64,000 nt of DNA from Rhizobium sp. CF122. GTDB taxonomy: Bacteria > Pseudomonadota > Alphaproteobacteria > Rhizobiales > Rhizobiaceae. Positions 7,091 to 15,680 of this stretch are shown piece after piece. Numbering within the stretch: position 1 is the first letter of the stretch; every line of letters starts with the position of its first letter. The DNA is taken from the NCBI RefSeq assembly GCF_000282035.1, contig NZ_AKKA01000033.1:29733-93732 (forward strand), in the 5' to 3' direction. Position numbers and translations under genes: made by a program. The notes beneath the pieces are model-generated. The model had not been told where the DNA came from, searched no databases, and was given only the letters and a program-made list of their open reading frames with translations.

Positions 7091-9340
7091 ATGCGGTACT
7101 CTTCCTATCTTCCGACGACCAGTTTTGCCGCTCAGTTTGGCCCAGCCGGTCTTGCTTTCGACTATGCCTTGGATGCCGCCCAGCGCAGCGTGTTGTTCTG
7201 GGATGTCATGCGCAAACGCGGCAACCAGTATAGGGCTCATGCCGAAGCGACGGCGCCGCATGTCCTAAGCTTCACACCCGAAATCGTGCTCGACGGGCGT
7301 ACGTTCGAGCGGCCCGTCAACTACGCGCTGGTCCGGATCGTCCCGCCTGATGGAATAGAGGTTGACCAGACACGCCGACCTTTCGTTGTCGTCGATCCGA
7401 GAGCCGGGCACGGACCGGGCATCGGCGGGTTCAAGGCGGACAGTGAAATCGGCGTCGCGCTGAGAGCCGGGCACCCATGCTATTTCATCGGTTTCCTTCC
7501 GCAGCCGGTGCCGGGACAGACGATCGAAGACATTGCTCTGGCGGAAGCGGTCTTTCTGGAGAAAGTCATTTCGTTGCAGCCGCAGGCGGACGCCAAGCCC
7601 TGTGTGATCGGAAATTGCCAGGCGGGCTGGGCCGTCATGATGCTCGCCGCCATGCGCCCGGAACTCATCGGATCGATTATCATTGCCGGTGCGCCGCTTT
7701 CCTATTGGGCTGGTGAGCGCGGCAAGTATCCGATGCGCTATACGGGCGGGTTGCTGGGCGGCACCTGGCTCACCGCGTTGACGAGCGACCTTGGCCACGG
7801 ACAGTTCGACGGCGCCTGGCTGGTTCAGAATTTCGAGAACCAGAACCCCGCCAACACGCTCTGGACCAAGCAGTATAATCTCTACTCGAAGATCGATACT
7901 GAGGCGCCGCGCTATCTCGGCTTCGAGGAGTGGTGGGGCGGGCACGTCAGCCTGAACGCCGAAGAGATCCAGTTCATCGTCGACGAGCTCTTCGTTGGCA
8001 ACAATCTCGCTGCGGGCCGCATCGAGGCATCCAATGGCGAGGCAATCGATCTTCGCAATATTCGTGCGCCGATCGTGGTCTTCTGCTCCAAGGGAGACAA
8101 CATCACACCCCCCGCACAGGCGCTCGGGTGGATCCTGGACCTCTATGATGACGTGAACGAGATACAGTCGCACGGGCAGACGATCGTCTACACCGTTCAC
8201 GAAACCGTCGGCCATCTCGGGATCTTCGTGTCCGCCAGCGTTGCCCGCAAGGAGCATGGAGAACTCTCCAGCAACATCGACCTGATCGATGCGTTGCCGC
8301 CAGGCCTCTATCAGGCAATCTTCGAGGCAAGGACCGATGAGACCATCGGCGGGGATCTCGTCGAGGGCGATTGGATTATGCGCTGCGAGGCAAGGACGCT
8401 CGATGACATCAAAGTATTCGGCTGCAATAGTGCCGAGGACGACCGCCGCTTTGCAACTGTCGCCAAGGTGTCGGATATCAACCTCTCGCTTTATCGCAGG
8501 TTCCTCCAGCCTGTTGTCCGCGCGATGGTGCCCGAATGGGCGGCCAGTCAGTTGCGCGAAGCGCATCCGCTCCGGCTGCAGTACGAGCTGTTTTCTGACA
8601 TTAATCCCCTGATGGCACCGATTGCGGACCTTGCCGTCGATGTTGAGGACGAGCGGCGCCCCGTTGCTGCGGACAATCCCTTCCTGGCGTTGGAACAGGC
8701 ATTCTCCCGGCAGATTGTTGCGGGGCTGGATGCATGGCGCGAAGGAATGGAGGCCCTAGGCGAGGCGACGTTCCTCTCTGTCTATGGCTCTCCGCTTTTG
8801 CAGGCGGCCGTTGGTATCGATCCGTCCGACGCAAAGCCGCACCGGCGCGCGAGCAAAACCGGACTTCATCGTCAGGTCCTTAAGACGAAGGTCGAGGAAC
8901 TCAAGGCGCAAATCGGCAATGGTGGGCTTCGCGAAGGCCTGGCGCGTAGCCTGCTTTACGTCGCCATGGCGAGCGGCGCAGCCGACGAGCGTGGATTTGC
9001 CGCGATCCGTCGGATGCGCGACGCCGAGGACGCAATGCCGGCAATGACGCTGGCGGAGTTCAAGGCGTTGATCCGCGATCAGTTTTTCATGCTGGTGATC
9101 GATGAGGAGGCTGCCGTCAATGCGATACCTCGCCTGTTGCCGGCGGAAGAAGACGTTCGCCGCGAAGCCTTGTCGTCTCTCCAGCAGGTCTTGAATGCGC
9201 GTGGGCCGCTTTCGGAAGAAGCCGAGCGGCGCTGGCAGAGGGTTATCGGGCTTTTCGATCTCTCCGCAGAGCCGCTTGCCGGACCCGTATCGCCACCGAG
9301 GAAGCCCACGCCGCTCAAGGCGGTCAGGCGCGCAAACTGA
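7091..9340 (+). CDS. DUF3141 protein, PHA-synthase-like alpha/beta hydrolase
   Basis: A 749-aa protein. The N-terminal about 400 residues form an alpha/beta hydrolase resembling polyhydroxyalkanoate synthases: PFVVVDPRAGHGPGIGGF, then GNCQAGW with the likely nucleophile Cys176 in a G-x-C-x-x-G box, FCSKGDNITPP (Asp region) and ETVGHLGIF (His region). The C-terminal about 350 residues are DUF3141-specific. No biochemical function is established for the family as far as I know. It starts an operon-like series with pta, ackA and fabI (gaps 58, 4 and 47 bp), which points to acyl-CoA/acetyl-phosphate metabolism. Confidence 0.8.
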   Translation: MRYSSYLPTTSFAAQFGPAGLAFDYALDAAQRSVLFWDVMRKRGNQYRAHAEATAPHVLSFTPEIVLDGRTFERPVNYALVRIVPPDGIEVDQTRRPFVVVDPRAGHGPGIGGFKADSEIGVALRAGHPCYFIGFLPQPVPGQTIEDIALAEAVFLEKVISLQPQADAKPCVIGNCQAGWAVMMLAAMRPELIGSIIIAGAPLSYWAGERGKYPMRYTGGLLGGTWLTALTSDLGHGQFDGAWLVQNFENQNPANTLWTKQYNLYSKIDTEAPRYLGFEEWWGGHVSLNAEEIQFIVDELFVGNNLAAGRIEASNGEAIDLRNIRAPIVVFCSKGDNITPPAQALGWILDLYDDVNEIQSHGQTIVYTVHETVGHLGIFVSASVARKEHGELSSNIDLIDALPPGLYQAIFEARTDETIGGDLVEGDWIMRCEARTLDDIKVFGCNSAEDDRRFATVAKVSDINLSLYRRFLQPVVRAMVPEWAASQLREAHPLRLQYELFSDINPLMAPIADLAVDVEDERRPVAADNPFLALEQAFSRQIVAGLDAWREGMEALGEATFLSVYGSPLLQAAVGIDPSDAKPHRRASKTGLHRQVLKTKVEELKAQIGNGGLREGLARSLLYVAMASGAADERGFAAIRRMRDAEDAMPAMTLAEFKALIRDQFFMLVIDEEAAVNAIPRLLPAEEDVRREALSSLQQVLNARGPLSEEAERRWQRVIGLFDLSAEPLAGPVSPPRKPTPLKAVRRAN

Positions 9341-9398
9341 ACGAGAGTTGCCTACGGTCGAAAACTTGTACTCGTCCTTCAACACGGAGCACGTGCAG

Positions 9399-10367
9399 AT
9401 GCCGGATTTGGACAACATCGGGGAAGAAGCCGGGCGTCATGAAAAGTATGAACGGCTGATCGCAAAGGCAAAACAGGTGCCGCAGATGCGGACGGTTGTC
9501 ACCCATCCTTGTGATGAGACATCGCTGCGTGGAGCGGTCGAGGCGGCCGAGGTTGGGTTGATGCGTCCGATCCTTGTCGGGCCGGGAGAGAAGGTGCGCG
9601 CGGTCGCCAAATCTCACGACCTTGATATCTCGCCATTCGAACTGATCGACACGCCGCATAGCGATGCAGCAGCGGCGAAGTCGGTGGAGATCATCCGGGA
9701 AGGCGGTGCCAACCTGCTGATGAAGGGGAGCCTGCACACGGATGAGCTCATGCGGGCCGTCACCTCATCGGCTACCGGGCTGCGGACGGCGCGCCGGATC
9801 AGCCATGTCTTTGTGATGGATGTGCCGAACTATTCGGAAACGCTTTTTATCACCGATGCCGCAATCAACATTGCGCCGGATCTCGATGCCAAGCGGGATA
9901 TCATCCAGAACGCGATCGACTTGTTCACACAGGTCGGCCTTGGCGTGCCCCGGGTGGCAATCCTTTCGGCTGTCGAGACCGTCACGTCGAAGATACCCTC
10001 GACCATTGACGCAGCCGCCCTCTGCAAGATGGCCGAGCGCGGGCAGATAACGGGTGGCATTCTCGACGGGCCGCTTGCATTCGACAACGCGATCGATCCG
10101 GAAGCGGCCCGGATAAAGGACATCAAGTCGCCGGTTGCGGGACACGCCCAGATCCTCGTCGTTCCCAATCTCGAGGCCGGCAACATGCTGGCGAAGAACC
10201 TGACCTTTCTGGCAAGAGCGGACGCAGCAGGCATCGTGCTGGGTGCGCGCGTGCCGATCATTCTGACATCGCGGGCGGATTCAGTGCGGGCGCGCCTTGC
10301 CTCCTGCGCTGTCGCAGTCTTGCTCGCCGATGCGCGCCGTCGCACGGCACCGATACAAGGCGGCTGA
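9399..10367 (+). CDS. pta: Phosphate acetyl/butyryltransferase family protein
   Basis: A 322-aa PTA_PTB-domain enzyme. The frame is open further upstream, into the preceding gene, but ATG 9399 has GGAG at 9386-9389 and yields the expected length. Family segments include [41 protein letters not shown] and the C-terminal [25 protein letters not shown]. It converts acyl-CoA plus phosphate to acyl-phosphate. The acetate kinase gene begins 5 nt after its stop, so acetyl-phosphate is the probable product. The MaoC/hydratase domain found at the N-terminus of some relatives is absent. Confidence 0.88.
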   Translation: MPDLDNIGEEAGRHEKYERLIAKAKQVPQMRTVVTHPCDETSLRGAVEAAEVGLMRPILVGPGEKVRAVAKSHDLDISPFELIDTPHSDAAAAKSVEIIREGGANLLMKGSLHTDELMRAVTSSATGLRTARRISHVFVMDVPNYSETLFITDAAINIAPDLDAKRDIIQNAIDLFTQVGLGVPRVAILSAVETVTSKIPSTIDAAALCKMAERGQITGGILDGPLAFDNAIDPEAARIKDIKSPVAGHAQILVVPNLEAGNMLAKNLTFLARADAAGIVLGARVPIILTSRADSVRARLASCAVAVLLADARRRTAPIQGG

Positions 10368-10371
10368 TGCC

Positions 10372-11544
10372 ATGGACACCATCCTCGTCGTGAATGCCGG
10401 TTCGTCCAGCCTGAAGTTCGAGGTGTTTTCGGTCGCGAACTCACTGGCGCGGCTGGTCAAAGGACAGATGGAGGGGATCGGAACGACGCCGCACCTTTCC
10501 ATCAAGAGCAGTGACGGAGAGCGGCTGGCGAACGAAAACTATCCACCCGAAGCCGTTCCCGACCTGCCGGCGGCGATACGCCTGGTGGGGGAATGGTTGC
10601 GGCAGCGGCAGCAGGGCCGGCTGATTGCCGTCGGCCATCGCGTCGTTCATGGCGGACCGAACCATTCGCGTCCGGCACGCGTCGATGACGATTTGCTCCG
10701 TGAACTGGAACGGTACACGCCGCTGGCGCCGTTGCATCAGCCCAACAATCTCGCGCCGATCCGTGTACTGCTGGAACGCCAGCCGCAACTTGCGCAGGTC
10801 GCGTGCTTCGACACGGCCTTTCATCGCGGCCATGACCCCATGACGGACCACTATGCCATTCCGGCGCGCTATTTTGATGAGGGTGTCCGGCGCTACGGCT
10901 TTCACGGGCTGTCCTACGAATATGTGGCTGGAAGACTGGCCGAGATCGCACCCGCTGTCGGCAGGGGACGGGTTATCGTGGCGCATCTCGGGAGCGGAGC
11001 ATCGATGTGCGCGCTGTATCAAGGGTTAAGCATCGAGAGCACCCTCGGATTTACCGCTCTTGATGGACTCCCGATGGGCACACGATGCGGACAGATCGAT
11101 CCTGGCGTGCTTCTCTACCTCCTCCAGCAGCATGGCATGACGGCACCGCAACTGCAGGACTTTCTCTACAAGGAGTCCGGCCTGAAGGGGCTTTCCGGCA
11201 TTAGCAACGACGTGCGCGACCTGCTTGCCAGCGGCGAGGCGGGCGCAACGCTTGCGCTTGATCATTTCGTCCACCGCATCGGCCTGAATGCGGGTGCGCT
11301 TGCTGCCGCCCTCGGTGGACTGGACGCCTTCGTGTTCACGGCGGGCGTAGGCGAAAATTCGGTCGTCATGCGGGCACGGATTGCCAAAAAGCTGGGCTGG
11401 CTCGGAGCGTCGCTTGACCCCGAGAGAAACGACACCGGCGACCTGCTCGTCTCGAGCGACGACAGCAAGGTCGCCATCTATGTCGTGCCGACCGACGAGG
11501 AACTGATGATCGCACGACATACGTTCGCGCTTATCACTGCGTAG
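10372..11544 (+). CDS. ackA: Acetate kinase
   Basis: A 390-aa ASKHA-fold kinase. Signatures are [16 protein letters not shown] at the N-terminus, [28 protein letters not shown] (phosphate loop), [11 protein letters not shown] and FTAGVGENS. It interconverts acetyl-phosphate plus ADP and acetate plus ATP. ATG 10372 was chosen because it begins exactly at the conserved N-terminus; the open frame extends into pta. It makes the Pta-AckA pathway with the upstream gene. Confidence 0.95.
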   Translation: MDTILVVNAGSSSLKFEVFSVANSLARLVKGQMEGIGTTPHLSIKSSDGERLANENYPPEAVPDLPAAIRLVGEWLRQRQQGRLIAVGHRVVHGGPNHSRPARVDDDLLRELERYTPLAPLHQPNNLAPIRVLLERQPQLAQVACFDTAFHRGHDPMTDHYAIPARYFDEGVRRYGFHGLSYEYVAGRLAEIAPAVGRGRVIVAHLGSGASMCALYQGLSIESTLGFTALDGLPMGTRCGQIDPGVLLYLLQQHGMTAPQLQDFLYKESGLKGLSGISNDVRDLLASGEAGATLALDHFVHRIGLNAGALAAALGGLDAFVFTAGVGENSVVMRARIAKKLGWLGASLDPERNDTGDLLVSSDDSKVAIYVVPTDEELMIARHTFALITA

Positions 11545-11591
11545 AGAGATCGCGCGATACAGAGCGTTTTGATGCTGAAGAGAGGGCTAAT

Positions 11592-12374
11592 ATGATTCCC
11601 GAGGTAAAGGCCAAGCTTCTCGAAGGAAAGCGCGGGCTGGTGGTCGGCATCGCCAATGACCAGTCGATCGCCTGGGGCTGTGCCAGGGCATTCCGGGCCT
11701 TGGGCGCGGAGCTGGCTGTCACCTATCTCAACGACAAGGCTAAGCCCTATGTTGAGCCGCTAGCTGAGGCACTGGAAGCACTGATCGTCATGCCGCTCGA
11801 CGTCGCGGTGCCTGGACAGTTGGAGGCCGTGTTCGACCACATCACCGAGCAATGGGGCGAGCTCGATTTCGTCGTGCATTCGATCGCCTTCTCGCCGAAG
11901 GATACGCTGCAAGGACGTGTGGTCGACGTACCGCGCGACGGGTTCCTGAAGACGATGGACATCTCCTGCTGGTCGTTTATCCGCATGGCGCATCTTGCAG
12001 AACCCCTGATGAAGCGCGGCGGCACCCTGTTCACCATGACATACTACGGCAGCCAGATGGTGGTGAAGAATTACAATGTCATGGGGGTGGCCAAGGCGGC
12101 GCTGGAAAGCGCGGTTCGCTACATCGCCGCCGAACTTGGACCAAAGGGCATTCGCGTTCATGCCATCTCGCCTGGCCCGCTGGCAACACGGGCGGCGTCC
12201 GGCATCCCGGAATTCGATGAGCTCCTGAACAAGGCGCAGGAAACGGCACCGACTCGCAGCCTCGTCTCGATCGACGATGTCGGCATGGCAACCGCCTTCC
12301 TTGCCCATGATGCGGCGCGATTGATCACTGGTGATACGATCTACATCGATGGCGGTTATCACATCATAGATTAA
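11592..12374 (+). CDS. fabI: Enoyl-[acyl-carrier-protein] reductase FabI
   Basis: A 260-aa SDR-fold enoyl-ACP reductase. The divergent FabI glycine motif GIANDQSIAWG, the HSIAF segment, and the FabI-specific active site with Tyr and Lys six residues apart (YNVMGVAK) are all present. ISPGPLATRAASGI follows. It catalyses the NADH-dependent final step of fatty-acid elongation. Placement after pta-ackA suggests a paralogue coordinated with the DUF3141 operon rather than the housekeeping copy; this is an inference. A strong hairpin follows the stop. Confidence 0.93.
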   Translation: MIPEVKAKLLEGKRGLVVGIANDQSIAWGCARAFRALGAELAVTYLNDKAKPYVEPLAEALEALIVMPLDVAVPGQLEAVFDHITEQWGELDFVVHSIAFSPKDTLQGRVVDVPRDGFLKTMDISCWSFIRMAHLAEPLMKRGGTLFTMTYYGSQMVVKNYNVMGVAKAALESAVRYIAAELGPKGIRVHAISPGPLATRAASGIPEFDELLNKAQETAPTRSLVSIDDVGMATAFLAHDAARLITGDTIYIDGGYHIID

Positions 12375-12420
12375 AGCGACGCGGGCTGGCGCTCTGCGAA
12401 GTGCTGTCGAGGCACATAAC

Positions 12421-12461
12421 GCCCGGACCCGTCGCTCGCAATGTGAGCAACGGGTCCGGGC
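12421..12461. terminator. Bidirectional terminator between convergent fabI and tautomerase
   Basis: A perfect 12-bp stem GCCCGGACCCGT (12421-12432) / ACGGGTCCGGGC (12450-12461) has a further GCTC/GAGC pairing inside the loop. It lies 46 bp after fabI and 17 bp from the end of the oppositely oriented tautomerase gene. Confidence 0.6.
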
Positions 12462-12478
12462 GCAGGCCTTTGACAGCT

Positions 12479-12718
12479 TCAGGACTTTGCTGCCGCGGCG
12501 CGCTGTTTGCGGTATTGCACGGTGGGCAGGCCGCCCCAGCCCCAATTGTCGAGATCGACCTCCTCGATGACGACATAGGTTGATTCAAGCGGTTTGTTGA
12601 GCACATCGAGCAGCACCTGGCTGACGCCCTTGATGATAGCGGCCTTCTCAACGACCGTGACCGAATTGCGGTCAGGCGTGGTTCCTTCGCGGGTAACCTG
12701 TACGGTGACGATGGGCAT
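12479..12718 (-). CDS. 4-oxalocrotonate tautomerase-family protein
   Basis: A 79-aa protein starting MPIVTVQVTREG; Pro2 becomes the N-terminal catalytic base after Met removal, the hallmark of the family. VIEEVDLDNWGWGG and the length (slightly over the classic 62 aa) fit the tautomerase_1 subgroup often annotated in rhizobia. The ATG complementary to 12716-12718 has AGGAG about 8 nt upstream; longer in-frame starts were rejected. Substrate unknown. Confidence 0.88.
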   Translation of the reverse strand: MPIVTVQVTREGTTPDRNSVTVVEKAAIIKGVSQVLLDVLNKPLESTYVVIEEVDLDNWGWGGLPTVQYRKQRAAAAKS

Positions 12719-12851
12719 TGCAGTCTCCTTTCTCGGGTTCGATTTAAATGTCGCTATGCGGCGAGCAGGTGCCGATCTCGGGTTCCAATGTTTCGACATG
12801 GGCATATCCGTTGCCGACCCGGCGCTGGGAGCCGAACCGGAATCGCGCGCC

Positions 12852-13565
12852 CTACCAGCGGCCAGCGTTCTGACCGCCATCGACATGGAGGATTTCGCCT
12901 GTGACGAAGCTTGCCGCCTCGAGATAAAGGACGGCATCGACGACATCGCGAATTTCACCCATTCGGCCGACCGGATGCAGGGTCGAAAGCGCTGCATGCG
13001 TTTCCTGCGGATGCATCGGCGTCTTAATCACGCCTGGCGAGACTGCGTTGACGCGAACGCCGGTCTTTGCGTACTCGATGGCCAGCTCCTTGGTGACCGC
13101 GTTCAAGCCGCCCTTGGTCAAGGAGGCGAGGGCGGCGGGTACACCGGCGATCGGCTGATTGACCAGGCTGGTGGTAATCGTGACGATGTGGCCCGAGCCC
13201 TGTTTCAGCATTTCGGCGATTGCGCGCTGCGTGATGTGAAAGAAGCCGGCGACATTGACGCTCATGTTGTGGTCGTAGTCCTGTTGAGTGAATTCGGTGA
13301 ATGGCTTAGCGAGGAAAACGCCGGCATTGTTCACCAGTGTGTCGATACGGCCGAAGCGCTCAAGCGCCTCGCGGACGACCCGCTCGGCAGTCTCGGGCTT
13401 GCTGATATCGCCGGGGACGGCCAGGATGCCGGTGTCCGAGCTGGGCTCGATCGACCGGGAGGTGGCGACGACGTGGTAGTTCCGGTCGCGATAGGCCCGC
13501 ACCAATTCTGCGCCGATGCCTTGCGATGCGCCGGTGATGATGGCGACCTTCTGTTGCGTGCTCAT
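12852..13565 (-). CDS. SDR-family protein lacking the catalytic tyrosine
   Basis: A 237-aa Rossmann protein with TGASQGIGAEL (cofactor loop), VNNAGVF and a C-terminal SFVTGEILHVDGGQNAG typical of classical SDRs. At the active site the usual YxxxK reads ASLTK (in VPAALASLTKGGL): the Lys is kept but the Tyr is Ala, while the preceding Ser/Thr region (ITTSLVN) is retained. Catalysis by the standard mechanism is therefore doubtful. It lies upstream of the tautomerase gene on the same strand (133-bp gap), possibly co-transcribed. Confidence 0.85.
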   Translation of the reverse strand: MSTQQKVAIITGASQGIGAELVRAYRDRNYHVVATSRSIEPSSDTGILAVPGDISKPETAERVVREALERFGRIDTLVNNAGVFLAKPFTEFTQQDYDHNMSVNVAGFFHITQRAIAEMLKQGSGHIVTITTSLVNQPIAGVPAALASLTKGGLNAVTKELAIEYAKTGVRVNAVSPGVIKTPMHPQETHAALSTLHPVGRMGEIRDVVDAVLYLEAASFVTGEILHVDGGQNAGRW

Positions 13566-13704
13566 GATGTGATCCTTTCAATTGTCGCGGCCGCTACGTT
13601 GGGGCCGCCCTACGCCCTCGGCGTTGGTGCAATTGATTTAGATCCATTCGACATTTGGGAGAATTGCCGCTGATTGAGCGACAATAAACCATATTTCGGC
13701 ATAA

Positions 13705-14637
13705 TCAGGCGAGAGTGCCTGCCGCTGCTGCCATGCGCGCGAATTCGGAGCGCAGGCGTGGAGTGGCGAAATCCACGAAGGCGCGGACCTTCGGCACCGA
13801 CATACGGCCCTGCGGCGCGAGTAGGTGCACCGGCAGCGGCGGGTGCTCGGCGTCGGCGAGCACGATCTTCAACCGTTCGTCGCGCACATAAGATGCGACA
13901 TGGTAGGAGTAGAGCCTTGTCAGGCCGCCGCCTGCAGCAGCGGATGCGGCGGCGGCGCGAACGCTGTTGACGATGCACCGCGGCGTGAAGTGAACCGTGC
14001 GCGGGATGGAGGAGCCCTTCGCCGGCGTGAAGCTCCAGGAATCCAGGCCGAAATTACTGAACGCGATGATCTGCTGCTTTGACAGGTCTCCGGGCTCGTC
14101 GATGCGCGGATGGCTAGCAAGATAACGAGGAGAGGCGACCACGACGCGTCGCACGTCGCCACCGAGACGGGTGGAGACATGCGAGGAGTCCGACAGGTGG
14201 CCGATACGCACGGCAAGGTCGACGCCTTCATCGACCAGGTTGACGAACCGATCCAGCATGAGAAACCGCACGGAGACCGTCGGGTGAAGGTCAAGGAAGT
14301 CGTCCAGTATGGGGCGCAGCACCTCTTCGCCAAGGATCGGCGGCGCCGAAATTGTCAGCGTTCCGCGCGGGGCCGCCCGCTCGCCGCCCGCCAGCATGTC
14401 GGCTTCCTCAAGATCCACCAGCACGCGCCGACAGGCAGCCGCATAGCGTTGACCCGCCTCGCTCAGCTTCAGCGTCCGGGTCGTCCGGTGCAGCAGTTCG
14501 ACACCGACATGTGCCTCCAGGAAGCTCAGGGCGCGACTGACCGCCGTCGGCGATCGTTTGAGATTGCGGGCTGCTCCGGCGAGACTGCCCTCATCAATCG
14601 CCGTCACAAACACCTTCATTGCGTCGATGCGATCCAT
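13705..14637 (-). CDS. LysR-family transcriptional regulator
   Basis: A 310-aa LTTR of the CrgA/AaeR-like subgroup. The N-terminal helix-turn-helix (VFVTAIDEGSLAGAARNLKRSPTAVSRALSFLE, about residues 9-41) is followed by an effector-binding domain with RGTLTISAPPILGE near residue 90. The start at 14637 begins at MDRIDAMKVF; the frame remains open upstream into the intergenic region. It is divergent from the DJ-1/PfpI gene (231-bp gap), which is its most likely target, as usual for LysR pairs. The SDR gene on its other side is a second candidate. Confidence 0.9.
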   Translation of the reverse strand: MDRIDAMKVFVTAIDEGSLAGAARNLKRSPTAVSRALSFLEAHVGVELLHRTTRTLKLSEAGQRYAAACRRVLVDLEEADMLAGGERAAPRGTLTISAPPILGEEVLRPILDDFLDLHPTVSVRFLMLDRFVNLVDEGVDLAVRIGHLSDSSHVSTRLGGDVRRVVVASPRYLASHPRIDEPGDLSKQQIIAFSNFGLDSWSFTPAKGSSIPRTVHFTPRCIVNSVRAAAASAAAGGGLTRLYSYHVASYVRDERLKIVLADAEHPPLPVHLLAPQGRMSVPKVRAFVDFATPRLRSEFARMAAAAGTLA

Positions 14638-14868
14638 TCTGCCGCCTCGCGGAATAGTGATTGTCCGGCGGCAAGTATTCACCCGAAATCGGCAGGAAGT
14701 AAATACGGAGAGGTGAAGCAAGACAGGTTGCGCTACCGCTCTATCTGTTGGGTAAGCCAGCAGCTGTTCAAGGTTCGATGACGAGAGCCTGGGGTGCGAA
14801 GTGCTCGCGGGTGCGAGGATAACCGGCCAAGCCGCGTCTTGCGTTCGTTCAACAAAGGGAGACTGACG

Positions 14869-15546
14869 ATGAAGATCCTGATGGTTTTGACATCGCATGA
14901 TCAGCTCGGGAATACCGGCAAGCCGACGGGCTTCTGGCTCGAGGAGTTCGCTGCACCTTACTATGTGTTCAGGGATGCGGGTGCCGAGATCACCTTGGCG
15001 TCGCCGAAAGGAGGGCAGCCGCCGATCGATCCGAAGAGCGACGAGCCAGCCAACCAGACGGAGGCGATGGCACGCTTCAAGGGCGATCCGGCAGCTCAAA
15101 AGGAGCTTGCAAACACCGTACGGCTAAGCGAGGTTAAAGCGGATGGTTTCGCCACGGTCTTCTATCCCGGTGGCCACGGCCCGATGTGGGATCTCGTCAA
15201 CGACCAGGACTCGATTGCCCTGATCGAAAATTTCTACAATGCGAGTAAGCCGATTGCCTTGGTGTGTCACGCCCCCGGCGTCCTAAGAAGGGTAACCTAC
15301 CAGGGGCAGCCCCTCGTCAAGGGCAAGCGCGTCACCGGCTTTGCGAACAGCGAGGAAGAGGCTGTCCATCTCACCGAGGTCGTGCCCTTTCTCGTCGAGG
15401 ATGAGTTGAAGCGTTTAGGCGGGCACTACGAGAAAGCCGGCGATTGGATCGATTTTACGATTGTCGACGGGCGGCTGATCACGGGGCAGAACCCGGCTTC
15501 ATCAGGCTCGGCTGCCAAGAAACTGCTGAAGCTCTTGGACGCTTGA
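14869..15546 (+). CDS. DJ-1/PfpI-family protein (type 1 glutamine amidotransferase-like)
   Basis: A 225-aa protein of the ThiJ/Hsp31-like branch: YPGGHGPMWDL, nucleophile elbow ALVCHAPGVLR with the conserved Cys, and GFANSEEEAV. Family members act as glyoxalases/deglycases or chaperones in carbonyl stress; which applies is not visible. ATG 14869 has AAAGGGAG 8 nt upstream. It is divergent from the LysR gene. Confidence 0.9.
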   Translation: MKILMVLTSHDQLGNTGKPTGFWLEEFAAPYYVFRDAGAEITLASPKGGQPPIDPKSDEPANQTEAMARFKGDPAAQKELANTVRLSEVKADGFATVFYPGGHGPMWDLVNDQDSIALIENFYNASKPIALVCHAPGVLRRVTYQGQPLVKGKRVTGFANSEEEAVHLTEVVPFLVEDELKRLGGHYEKAGDWIDFTIVDGRLITGQNPASSGSAAKKLLKLLDA

Positions 15547-15593
15547 ACCCGTGGTTGGCGTCGGTTGCATTCTGATACAAATCCGGCGGAACG

Positions 15594-15614
15594 CGACACA
15601 TCCGGGATACTTCG
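15594..15614 (+). promoter_or_regulatory. Candidate regulator box upstream of dipZ
   Basis: CGACACATCC G GGATACTTCG resembles, with 11-nt spacing and lower similarity, the tandem box in front of the two-component operon at 23078-23097. It lies 67 bp before the dipZ start. It is weaker than the hydrolase copy and could be chance. Confidence 0.3.
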
Positions 15615-15680
15615 GACTGATCCCCTGCAGTCACCATCAACGACCAGTGCGCGAGCATTGGTTAACTGCAGGGGATGACA

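Noticed and set aside
12594..13673. 359-aa plus-strand open frame over the tautomerase and SDR genes
   Set aside because: Low-quality composition, no ribosome site and no domain; it is the antisense shadow of two clear minus-strand genes.
15588..15612. GGAAC-N18-TT extracytoplasmic-sigma promoter for dipZ
   Set aside because: The -10 part is only TT and the element overlaps the better-supported GGATAC box; such short matches are common.
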